The notes beneath the pieces are model-generated. The model saw nothing but the letters and a program-made list of their open reading frames with translations, made no database searches and was not told the origin of the DNA. Below are positions 1 to 6,652 of a stretch of 22,952 bases of DNA, piece by piece. The stretch covers positions 1-22,952 of the forward strand of contig JBBIOI010000049.1 in NCBI GenBank assembly GCA_037443425.1, given 5' to 3'. The stretch is from JBBIOI01 sp037443425 (GTDB lineage Bacteria; Desulfobacterota; BSN033; UBA1163). Each line of letters opens with the position of its first letter. Positions within the stretch are counted from its first letter, which is position 1. The position numbers and the translations under genes were made by a program.

Positions 1-785
1 AATAATTCTTCTGCCTTATATACCCTTATTGGTGTTGGAGCTGAAACACCTAAGGCGATACGAATCTCATTACAGATCAAATCCTCCTGTTCGAGTTGAT
101 GAAGTATCGTAGATATATTATTTTGCGGGGAAAAGATATCTGTTCTTGATATGGTTGATTTATTAAGAGAGATTAGCACTGCAATCCCCACAATTGGTAG
201 GTCTAAGGCTTTCCTACGCTGATGTTTCCAATACGAAGAGCCTGTATTTGGAAGGGGTTTGGGAATGAGGATCTCTGTTAGGATTTCTCCAGGCTCAAGG
301 GCTGTCTCCCCTGGTCCTTTAAAGAATTTATCAATCGGGACGATCCTTTCTGACTTTGAGGATTTTAACTTCAGCCGGGCATTTAGAACAAGAAGTGGAG
401 GCCCTGTATCACAGGACGGGGCAGCATTACATATGTTTCCACCAATTGTTGCGACATTTCGAATCTGAACAGAACCTAAAACATCAACTGCATCTGAAAG
501 CGCAGTGAAGTGCTTTCGAATCAAGTTCGATTTTTCAATCAACCTGTGAGTAACCATAGATCCAATTTTAAGATCTCCATCAAACTTTAACTCGTCCAAT
601 CCTTCTATTGCTTTTAAAGATATAAGGACCTCAGGCGATATCTCATTCTTTTTAATCATCACCATGATATCCGTTCCACCGGCGATTAGGGCTGCTTTAT
701 TCCCGTATTGATTTAAAAGTGAAGACAGTTCATCCATTGTTTTTGGTATTAAGTAATCGAACCTTTTCATCTCAAATTCCTTCAT
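1..785 (-). CDS. Molybdenum hydroxylase FAD-binding subunit (CoxM/XdhB family), partial at left edge
   Basis: The reading frame is open from an ATG at 785 to the window edge (about 261 codons), so the C-terminus is missing. It is the medium, FAD-carrying subunit of a three-part molybdenum hydroxylase such as CO dehydrogenase, xanthine dehydrogenase or 4-hydroxybenzoyl-CoA reductase; it passes electrons from the iron-sulfur subunit to FAD. Visible motifs are IAGGTD (residues 34-39) and the region 107-124 with QIRN, TIGGN and NAAPS, both classic FAD contacts of PF00941. The ATG at 785 overlaps the end of the universal stress gene by 14 bases and has GAGGAG about 10 bases upstream; a second ATG at 770 is possible. 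The molybdopterin and 2Fe-2S subunits would be expected further left. The exact substrate cannot be told from this subunit. Confidence 0.88.
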   Translation of the reverse strand, partial: MKEFEMKRFDYLIPKTMDELSSLLNQYGNKAALIAGGTDIMVMIKKNEISPEVLISLKAIEGLDELKFDGDLKIGSMVTHRLIEKSNLIRKHFTALSDAVDVLGSVQIRNVATIGGNICNAAPSCDTGPPLLVLNARLKLKSSKSERIVPIDKFFKGPGETALEPGEILTEILIPKPLPNTGSSYWKHQRRKALDLPIVGIAVLISLNKSTISRTDIFSPQNNISTILHQLEQEDLICNEIRIALGVSAPTPIRVYKAEEL

Positions 786-1287
786 CAAAAGAGATCTCCT
801 CTTTTTTAGGAAGTGGGATAATGAATACAGGTTTTCTTGTCCGATCAAGAACCGAACGGGCAACACTTCCCAGGAAGGTTTCGAGGAGAAATCCTTTTCC
901 GTGTGTTCCAAGGACAATCACATCACAATCTTCTTCTTCCGAAGTCCTTATAATCTCTTCAACTGGGTATCCTGTTTTTACAATAATCTTCAAAATAAGG
1001 TCTAAACAGGGTATTCTTTGTGCCTCCCTTTTACAAAAATCCTCAAGTCGCTCCTTTATCTTTTTCGCTGTTAGTTCTTGTTCTTTTTTCATCTTTTCTT
1101 CCCACTCAGACTCATCTTCGAATGGCATGACATAATGCCTTACATAAGGTGGGATAGGTTCAATAGCATGGAATATAACTATTTTTGCATCATTTTTCTG
1201 CGCCATATCAACCGCATATCGGAATGCATATGCTGAGTTATCACTTAAATCTGTAGCATAAAGAATCTTCTTAATCTTTGCATTCAT
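772..1287 (-). CDS. Universal stress protein (UspA family), TRAP-linked
   Basis: A 171-residue single-domain universal stress protein. The N-terminus has the typical strand and helix ILYATDLSDNSAYAF (residues 8-22), with the nucleotide-contacting Asp. Near the C-terminus lies GTHG (127-130), nine residues, then GS (140-141), which is the G-x2-G-x9-G-S/T motif of ATP-binding members, so this one should bind ATP. An insert of acidic and lysine-rich sequence lies in the middle. The start at 1287 has a strong AAGGAGG. The gene begins 33 bases after the TRAP permease DctM and its end overlaps the FAD-subunit gene. A USP directly after TRAP genes resembles teaABCD of Halomonas, where the ATP-binding USP TeaD modulates the transporter; a similar role here is inference. 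Confidence 0.9.
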   Translation of the reverse strand: MNAKIKKILYATDLSDNSAYAFRYAVDMAQKNDAKIVIFHAIEPIPPYVRHYVMPFEDESEWEEKMKKEQELTAKKIKERLEDFCKREAQRIPCLDLILKIIVKTGYPVEEIIRTSEEEDCDVIVLGTHGKGFLLETFLGSVARSVLDRTRKPVFIIPLPKKEEISFDEGI

Positions 1288-1320
1288 GGGTTCCTCCTTT
1301 TTAGATTTTTAAATTAATAA

Positions 1321-2616
1321 TCATCTTACCAAACTTGGTAAAAAAAGGACGATCTCTGGATATATCATAATGATCGCCATTGTTATAAAATAAGCTGGAA
1401 TGAACCACAAAACCCCCTTAAAAACGACAGACAAAGGTATATCATCCGACATACCTGAAACTACATAAGCACATATACCCACTGGAGGCGTTACTGCGCC
1501 CATTGTAGTTACAACTGTTAAAATACATCCAAACCATATGGGGTCGTAACCCAATTTTATTGCAATAGGGAAAAAGATCGGAATTGAAATGAGTAAAAAC
1601 CCCAAAGCATCCATTATCATTCCTGCAATTGCATATATAATCAATATTGAAATCATTACCAGATATGGTGGAACATCAAGATTTGATACGAGATCAACTG
1701 CCATAAAAGGAAGTCTGCTTATTGTTAGAAAACGGCCAAATATGACAGCCCCCCAAACAATAACAATGACCATACATGTAACCCTGAGGGTATCAATAAT
1801 AGAAGATATAAACCCTTGCCATGAGAGTTTTCTTCTTATTAAAAAGGCAATCAATAAGGCAAAGAATGTGCCTGCTGCCCCAGCTTCAGTTGGGGTATAA
1901 GCCCCTGTATAGAGCCCACCCATAACAAGCCCAAAAAGTATAATCATCTCTGCCATTCCTGGAAGTGCTTTAATCTTATCCCAGATATTAACCATTGGGC
2001 CTCCAGGGCCCCAATCAGGATGCTTTAGACATATCACATAAACAGTGAAAATAAAAAGTAATGCCATAAGAATGCCTGGTATTGTCGAACCCCAGAAGAG
2101 TTTTCCTATTGATTGACCTGTCTGGATACCATAAACGATCAGAACAACGCTTGGAGGTATGACAACACCAAGGGTGGAACCGCATGCAATTGAGCCTGAA
2201 GAAAGAGCCTTATTGTAGTTATACTTTTTCATTTCAGGAAGTGCTACTGTGGACATAGTAGCAGCAGTCGCATTGTTTGATCCACAGATGGCTGAAAATC
2301 CAGCACATGCCATTATTGTAGCCATTGCAATTCCACCTCTTGTACGACCGAACAATTTATAAGCAGTATCATAAAGTTTTTTATTCACTCCTGAATAGAA
2401 ACATATCGTTCCCATAAAGATAAAAAGTGGAATCACGGTCAGGCCATAAGAAGAAAAATTTGCCCATGTATCAGTACCTATCATTGAAAGCGCTGACCTT
2501 AAGCCTGTGACATACCATAATCCACAGAATCCAACAATAGCCATTGAAAATCCAACAGGCATCTGTAGAATAATCATTACCCCCAAAAGAATAATGATTC
2601 CAATGATGCCTGTCAC
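1321..2616 (-). CDS. dctM: TRAP transporter large permease DctM (first system)
   Basis: A 431-residue, strongly hydrophobic protein with many membrane segments, the usual size for DctM, the sodium-driven transport subunit of TRAP carboxylate transporters. Family signatures include the loop YTGAYTPTEAGAAG (about residue 240) and the glycine/alanine-rich stretch with AGFSAICGSNNATAA (about 105-120). Translation starts at GTG, overlapping the TGA of dctQ as GTGA (2613-2616), with AAGGAGGAG just upstream, so the two membrane subunits are translationally coupled. It works with the DctQ at 2613-3113 and the DctP at 3182-4225. The substrate is probably an organic or aryl acid, judged from the CoA ligase next door; this is inference. 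Confidence 0.95.
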   Translation of the reverse strand: MTGIIGIIILLGVMIILQMPVGFSMAIVGFCGLWYVTGLRSALSMIGTDTWANFSSYGLTVIPLFIFMGTICFYSGVNKKLYDTAYKLFGRTRGGIAMATIMACAGFSAICGSNNATAATMSTVALPEMKKYNYNKALSSGSIACGSTLGVVIPPSVVLIVYGIQTGQSIGKLFWGSTIPGILMALLFIFTVYVICLKHPDWGPGGPMVNIWDKIKALPGMAEMIILFGLVMGGLYTGAYTPTEAGAAGTFFALLIAFLIRRKLSWQGFISSIIDTLRVTCMVIVIVWGAVIFGRFLTISRLPFMAVDLVSNLDVPPYLVMISILIIYAIAGMIMDALGFLLISIPIFFPIAIKLGYDPIWFGCILTVVTTMGAVTPPVGICAYVVSGMSDDIPLSVVFKGVLWFIPAYFITMAIIMIYPEIVLFLPSLVR

Positions 2617-3113
2617 TTTTTAGTCTCCTCCTTAATCAAGGAGATCGATTTTAAAAAATCAACTAAAAGGATTATAGAGAGTAGAAGGCAGCAGATAGCA
2701 AGAACATATACGAAGGGATAGTATATGATTCTGAGTGTTTCTGAGGTTTCTCCCCTTTTCCATATGGATGTTGCGTATTCAGCACTCTGCCAAGTGACAA
2801 GAATAAAAAATATCAAGCATATAAATGAGTTTATTGCATCAATGATTCTTTTTGTGCGATTTGAATAATAAGGTAATAGGATATCAACTGAGATATGACT
2901 TCTCGAAATCTGTGTATAACCTAAGGGTAAGGCAACAACCATTGCGCCCATAAATCCAACAAGTTCATATGCACCTTTTAAAGGAGCCCCGAGGGGTCTA
3001 AATGCCATATTCAGACATGCAATGGCAGTCAACGAAAGAAGGGCAATCCCTCCGATATATGCAAACCATTTACTCAGGTTTTTAAAGAATCTCTCAATTA
3101 AAGTTAACATCAA
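2613..3113 (-). CDS. dctQ: TRAP transporter small permease DctQ (first system)
   Basis: A protein of about 165 residues with four hydrophobic segments, the normal size and layout of the TRAP small membrane subunit DctQ. A conserved polar stretch, QISRSHISVDILLPYY (about residues 68-83), matches the family pattern around a charged loop between helices 2 and 3. The start is either TTG at 3113 or, more likely, the adjacent ATG at 3110 giving MLTLIERF. Neither has a clear Shine-Dalgarno sequence, unlike dctP and dctM on each side. This fits low expression compared with the binding protein, as does the hairpin at 3134-3172 between dctP and dctQ. The end overlaps the dctM start by four bases. Confidence 0.9.
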   Translation of the reverse strand: MMLTLIERFFKNLSKWFAYIGGIALLSLTAIACLNMAFRPLGAPLKGAYELVGFMGAMVVALPLGYTQISRSHISVDILLPYYSNRTKRIIDAINSFICLIFFILVTWQSAEYATSIWKRGETSETLRIIYYPFVYVLAICCLLLSIILLVDFLKSISLIKEETKK

Positions 3114-3133
3114 TTAAATGCTCGCTAAAGGTG

Positions 3134-3172
3134 TTAAAGAGAAGGAGGAGGTATATCTCTCCTTCTCCTTAA
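3134..3172 (-). promoter_or_regulatory. Hairpin between dctP and dctQ
   Basis: A perfect 9-base inverted repeat, GAGAAGGAG (3139-3147) with CTCCTTCTC (3159-3167), has an 11-base loop and, after one mismatch, four more A/T pairs. It lies between the stop of dctP (3182) and the start of dctQ (3113). There is no long U-tract on the minus-strand transcript, so it may be a partial terminator or a 3'-end stabiliser that raises the level of periplasmic binding protein over the membrane subunits. The structure is seen directly; its role is inferred. Confidence 0.6.
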
Positions 3173-3181
3173 AAATTTAGT

Positions 3182-4225
3182 CTATTCTGGAAATTCTTTA
3201 CTATATTTTTCTTTAAGCCTTAAAACCTCTTCAAGAATCTCTTTTGCAGGAAGTCCTTTTGCCGTCACATCTTTAATATATTTATCTGTCATCGGTTTTA
3301 AAAGGGCATACCATCTTGAGATCTCCTTGGGAGATAGCTTGTATACCTGAACCGGAGGATTCTTGTATGTTTCGATAGACCATTTCATGGCTTCTTTCAC
3401 ATGATTATCCACATATTTCCCTGTCCAGATAGCCTGTTCCTTGGCAAGATCGTCAATAACCTTTTTTACATCTGGAGGAAGTGATTCCCATTTATTTTTA
3501 TTCATCACAACGGCAAAAGAGACAACAAATAAGTTCACATTAGCAGTGACATGACGACAATATTCAGCATATTTAAAGTCTTTCATTACTTCAAGAGAAG
3601 AGACATTACCTTTTATGACGCCCTTCTGAAGGGCTTCTGGAACGTCAGACTGGGGCATTGCAACAGGAGATGCACCAAGAAGTTCAAGTATCTTTGCACC
3701 TGTCCCAGAGGCCCTAAGCTCATAGCCTTTTAAATCCTCAAGGCTAAGGATTGGTTTCATTGACATAATATTTGCAGGCGGACAGGTAAACATGGTTATA
3801 ATCTTGAATCTTTCGAGTTCCTTTGGTTTATATTTTTGTACAAGGTCAAAGAGTGCTGCACTTGCAACAGTTGCGCTTGGCCATCCAAGAGGAAGGTCAA
3901 CAGCTTCCACTACCGGAAACATTCCTGGAAAGTATGAAGTGCATGTATTGCCGATGTCAGCTGTCCCTGCAGCGACTCCATCAAACATATTCTTTGCATG
4001 AAGAAGTGTCCCACCAGGATATGTATCGACCTTAACTTTACCCCCTGTTCTCTTTTCAACCTCTGATTTCCACCTTTCCATCTGAACACATGGGAATGTT
4101 GGAGCAGGAGGAAAATTTGCATAACTTAGTCTAATCTGTGCGTTTGTTGGTGATGAGAAAGACCCAATCGCTAAAATTGATAATGTTAAAAATGATATAA
4201 AGATAAATTTAATACTTTTTTTCAT
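3182..4225 (-). CDS. dctP: TRAP transporter solute-binding protein DctP (first system)
   Basis: A 347-residue periplasmic binding protein of the DctP family. Residues 1-29 are a signal peptide: Lys-rich start, hydrophobic core, likely cleavage after TNA. The mature part follows the family pattern, including GVAAGTADIG (83-92) and the segment LKGYELRASG, whose Arg171 is the residue that usually forms the salt bridge to the substrate carboxylate. The following GASPVAMPQSDVPEALQKG is also typical. The start has AAAGGAGGG a few bases upstream. It lies 85 bases after the CoA ligase gene and before dctQ and dctM, so imported acid could be handed to that ligase. The sequence supports a carboxylate ligand but not which one. 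Confidence 0.94.
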   Translation of the reverse strand: MKKSIKFIFISFLTLSILAIGSFSSPTNAQIRLSYANFPPAPTFPCVQMERWKSEVEKRTGGKVKVDTYPGGTLLHAKNMFDGVAAGTADIGNTCTSYFPGMFPVVEAVDLPLGWPSATVASAALFDLVQKYKPKELERFKIITMFTCPPANIMSMKPILSLEDLKGYELRASGTGAKILELLGASPVAMPQSDVPEALQKGVIKGNVSSLEVMKDFKYAEYCRHVTANVNLFVVSFAVVMNKNKWESLPPDVKKVIDDLAKEQAIWTGKYVDNHVKEAMKWSIETYKNPPVQVYKLSPKEISRWYALLKPMTDKYIKDVTAKGLPAKEILEEVLRLKEKYSKEFPE

Positions 4226-4310
4226 GATTCTTTTCCCTCCTTTCGATTTTTTTGATTAAAATCTATTTTTTTATGTCATCCAAGATTATTTTTCTCTACC
4301 ACCTCCTTTT

Positions 4311-5618
4311 TTAAAATTCTCGATGATCAAAAACCCTTTTACTTTTACGTTCTGACCTTGGAAGCGTAGCGTAATCCACTAATTCAACCTTAGCACTTAC
4401 AAGGATTTTTTTCTTTATCTCTTCCTCAATAGTTTTAATCAATGTGAGGTCTAAAGATGAATCCATTCCTTCCTGTCTTTCAACTTTGATAGTCATATAA
4501 TCCTTGCCGTCTTCTTTTCTTTCCAAATGTATCTGATATTCACTTCCAATTCCTTTTATATTTGAAAGGATATGGTCGATCTGGCTTGGATATATATTTA
4601 CACCTCTGAATATAAACATATCATCCGAACGGCCAAGGATTCGATCATGCATGGGGAGTATAGATCCACAAGAACATCGCTTTGGAATAATTCTTGTGAG
4701 ATCCCTTGTCCTGTATCTCACCAGAGGTGCTGCTTCTTTACGAAGTGTTGTAACAACCATCTCACCGACTTCTCCTGGATTGACGGGTTGGAGTGTTTCA
4801 GGATTTAGGATTTCGAGGATATAGTAATCTGCCCAATAATGGATCCCTTCATGGTATATACAATCCAATCCTGTTCCAGGCCCATAGAGTTCTGTAAGCC
4901 CTGGGATATCAAATACATGCTCTACACCAAGAAGCTCTTTCATCTTCGATCTCATTGCCTCACTTGAACGTTCCGAACCCATGATCACCTTTTTTAAAGC
5001 AATCTTTTCTTTTAGTCCCCTTTTATGCACTTCTTCACCCATAAGTAGAGCCATTGAGGCAGTAGCACAAAGGACGGTTGATTGGAAATCTTCAAGGAAC
5101 TGACATTGCATATCGATATTGCCTGGACCAATAGGAATGGCCATTGCCCCAAATCTTTCACAACCAAGCTGAAAACCTACACCAGCAGTCCATAGGCCAT
5201 AGCCAACAGCAATCTGAACTCGGTCTTTTTTTGTAAGACCTGCCATCTCGTAACAGCGTGCAAACATGTTTGCCCAGTCATTAATATCTTTTTGAGTATA
5301 GCAGAGAACTTTTCTTTTTCCTGTTGTTCCAGAAGAGGCATGGATTCTTACTATCTTATCAAATGAAACAGATCTAAGTGGAAAGGGATAACCTTCCTGA
5401 AGGTCTTTAGCAGTTGTAAAAGGAAGTTTGGGAAGGTCTTTTAGTGATCTTATATGATGCGGTTTTATCCCAGCTTCATCAAATCTTTTCCTGTAGAATT
5501 CAGAATTCTTATAGACATGATTTACTGTCCATTTCAGTCCTTCAAGCTGGAGACGTTTAAGTTCCCTTTCATTACGAATCTTTGGCATAAACGTCTTTCC
5601 CATCTTCGGATCTCCCAT
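4311..5618 (-). CDS. PaaK-type aryl-acid (phenylacetate) CoA ligase
   Basis: A 435-residue AMP-forming ligase of the phenylacetate-CoA ligase type, which is shorter than ordinary acyl-CoA synthetases; the length fits. It would turn an aromatic or aryl-substituted acid plus ATP and CoA into the CoA thioester. Motifs: the P-loop SSGTTGKRKVLCYT (95-108), the GLTELYGPG adenine/acid region, RYRTRDLT, and the C-terminal hinge GRSDDMFIFRGVNIYPSQ. The ATG at 5618 has no ribosome site, while the in-frame ATG at 5603 (MGKTFMPK) is preceded by GGGAG at good distance, so the true start may be 5603, as PaaK proteins usually begin. It sits between the V4R sensor gene and the first TRAP system, probably in one operon. 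Phenylacetate itself is only one possible substrate. Confidence 0.88.
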   Translation of the reverse strand: MGDPKMGKTFMPKIRNERELKRLQLEGLKWTVNHVYKNSEFYRKRFDEAGIKPHHIRSLKDLPKLPFTTAKDLQEGYPFPLRSVSFDKIVRIHASSGTTGKRKVLCYTQKDINDWANMFARCYEMAGLTKKDRVQIAVGYGLWTAGVGFQLGCERFGAMAIPIGPGNIDMQCQFLEDFQSTVLCATASMALLMGEEVHKRGLKEKIALKKVIMGSERSSEAMRSKMKELLGVEHVFDIPGLTELYGPGTGLDCIYHEGIHYWADYYILEILNPETLQPVNPGEVGEMVVTTLRKEAAPLVRYRTRDLTRIIPKRCSCGSILPMHDRILGRSDDMFIFRGVNIYPSQIDHILSNIKGIGSEYQIHLERKEDGKDYMTIKVERQEGMDSSLDLTLIKTIEEEIKKKILVSAKVELVDYATLPRSERKSKRVFDHREF

Positions 5619-5661
5619 TTTTTATTAAATACTAAATAAAAAGAAAATAGAAGTCAATTAT

Positions 5662-6183
5662 TTATTTGTAGAATAAATTAATTCCCTTTATTTCAAAACT
5701 ACAGAAAGGATTGCCCATTGATAAACATCTAATCTCTTCTGCATGAATCTCACTTCTAAATACAACAGATCCAAGACCAGCAATAACTCCACGTATAAAA
5801 TGACATACAGGCCTTTCTGAGGGTCCATAAGCCTCTGCAAAGGGTGAAAAGTAGACCTTAATTTTTAGATACCTTTTTATTGTATTAAATAATTCTAATT
5901 CAAAGCGTCCCCATCCAATCTGTCTTCCCATTTCTAACATGAAATGGACTGTCTCTTCATCCGAGAGCTTATAAATGTCTTGATATCTTTTTGATGATAA
6001 GATCCCACCACAAAGCCCACTTTTGAAGAGAATTGGATGAGCCTTTTCACCAAGTTCTTTTTCTATCTCTTTTTGAAAAGTAATAATAACCTCGGGTCTA
6101 ATAAAGAGATACCTTGTCTCTTTATAAAAGAGACCTCCTCTTTCTGGATCATAAGATATATCCTTTAATATTTCATTTTTCAT
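5662..6183 (-). CDS. Stand-alone XylR_N/V4R-domain small-molecule sensor protein
   Basis: A 173-residue protein made only of the sensory fold found at the N-terminus of the aromatic-responsive activators XylR, DmpR and MopR. Residues 20-65 resemble the XylR_N part; residues 115-167 are the V4R (4-vinyl reductase) domain, with CHFIRGVIAGL (127-137) and GNPFCSFEI (157-165). Cys127, Glu150, Cys153 and Cys161 have exactly the spacing (23, 26, 34) of the MopR zinc ligands Cys155, Glu178, Cys181 and Cys189. No AAA+ or helix-turn-helix domain follows, so it cannot be an enhancer-binding activator by itself. It lies 43 bases before the PaaK-type ligase. It could be a sensor, ligand carrier or metal-binding accessory protein; the function is unproven. 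Confidence 0.75.
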   Translation of the reverse strand: MKNEILKDISYDPERGGLFYKETRYLFIRPEVIITFQKEIEKELGEKAHPILFKSGLCGGILSSKRYQDIYKLSDEETVHFMLEMGRQIGWGRFELELFNTIKRYLKIKVYFSPFAEAYGPSERPVCHFIRGVIAGLGSVVFRSEIHAEEIRCLSMGNPFCSFEIKGINLFYK

Positions 6184-6204
6184 AAATTTCTCGTTATTTT
6201 ATCA

Positions 6205-6309
6205 GTCATTGCGAGCACCCCAAGAAGATGCGTGGAAATCTCATAGATTCTTCGCTTAGCTCAGGATGAAAATATGGAATAGATTGCTTCTGCTTCTCCT
6301 CGTAGTGAC
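6205..6309. repeat. MITE-like dispersed repeat with imperfect terminal inverted repeats
   Basis: The ends GTCATTGCGAG (6205-6215) and CTCGTAGTGAC (6299-6309) are inverted repeats matching at 9 of 11 positions. The inside carries the familiar phrase 'gattcttcgcttagctcagga' split over 6246-6268 and 'agattgcttc' near the right end. From memory, elements of this look are scattered through many bacterial genomes. No coding capacity. It lies in the presumed leader of the V4R operon. Only one copy is in the window, so its repeated nature is recalled rather than shown. Confidence 0.55.
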
Positions 6310-6316
6310 CATCTGG

Positions 6317-6398
6317 GATAGTTCAATTTATATAAAATTTGAATGTTTTTTCAACATCCTCAATCTGAAAAATTTTTAAATAGTTTTTCAGAACTATC
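6317..6398. repeat. Nested inverted repeats around the minus-strand promoter
   Basis: GATAGTTC (6317-6324) is repeated in inverted form as GAACTATC (6391-6398), centres 74 bases apart. Inside lie a perfect hairpin CTGAAAAA/TTTTTCAG (6365-6372 and 6384-6391) and a small one, ATGTT/AACAT (6343-6347 and 6353-6357). The arms flank the promoter at 6327-6354. They may be paired operator half-sites, or simply a folded AT-rich spacer. In the following stretch, 6399-6554, I recognise no gene or signal. Confidence 0.4.
6327..6354 (-). promoter_or_regulatory. Probable sigma-70 promoter of the V4R-paaK-TRAP operon
   Basis: Read on the minus strand: -35 TTGAAA (plus-strand 6349-6354), 16-base spacer, -10 TATAAA (6327-6332). 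Each box has five of six consensus bases. Transcription would begin near 6320 and run through the repeat at 6205-6309 before reaching the V4R start codon at 6183. An imperfect AT-rich palindrome (about 6322-6343) overlaps the -10 box and could bind a regulator. AT-rich DNA yields such matches by chance, so confidence is moderate. Confidence 0.45.
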
Positions 6399-6554
6399 AA
6401 ATTGAGAGACCCCTAAAAAAGTCTTTGATTGACTGGGGGGATTTATCAATAGTGCTACTCTATAAAAGGTATCCGCCCGAAGGCTTTTTCACCCCACCTC
6501 CCCATTTATAAAGAGATTTTTGAATAGTTTTTTTCAGAGGTCTCATTAAAAAAC

Positions 6555-6583
6555 TTGACAATTATCCGCACAATTGATATTTA
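6555..6583 (+). promoter_or_regulatory. Probable promoter of the second TRAP operon
   Basis: A perfect -35 box TTGACA (6555-6560) is followed after 17 bases by a poor -10 box TATTTA (6578-6583). The -35 lies in the 14-base word AAAAAACTTGACAA, which also occurs at the GntR promoter on the other strand. The palindrome at 6595-6611 begins about 12 bases after the -10, at or just after the expected start of transcription. An alternative -10, TATACT (6605-6610), lies inside that palindrome but has no good -35. Confidence 0.55.
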
Positions 6584-6594
6584 TTGATTTAATT

Positions 6595-6611
6595 TTGGAT
6601 ACAGTATACTT
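6595..6611. promoter_or_regulatory. Probable GntR operator in front of the second TRAP operon
   Basis: TTGGATACAGTATACTT is an imperfect palindrome centred on a single base (GGATAC-A-GTATAC core). Its first 15 bases match 14 of 15 bases of the site at 19709-19725 in front of the GntR gene, read on the opposite strand. GntR/FCD regulators commonly bind TTGTATAC-like palindromes of this size. Its place just downstream of the promoter predicts repression relieved by the pathway's substrate or a CoA ester. Sequence identity is seen; binding is inferred. Confidence 0.7.
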
Positions 6612-6652
6612 ATTTTATTTTCAAAAATCAAGAAAAAAGGAGGGAGACAATT

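Noticed and set aside
259..468. 69-codon plus-strand reading frame
   Set aside because: It is antisense to the FAD-subunit gene, whose IAGGTD and TIGGN motifs show the real frame.
719..1135. 138-codon plus-strand reading frame
   Set aside because: It lies antisense to the well-supported universal stress protein gene, has Ser/Phe-rich low-complexity sequence and no family resemblance.
3339..3350. TTGTATACCTGA, a GntR-operator-like half palindrome
   Set aside because: It lies inside the dctP coding sequence, lacks the second GTATCC/GGATAC half and has no promoter nearby.
6470..6490. GCC-CGAA-GGC followed by TTTTT, a terminator-like element
   Set aside because: The stem is only three base pairs, and no gene ends just before it on the plus strand.
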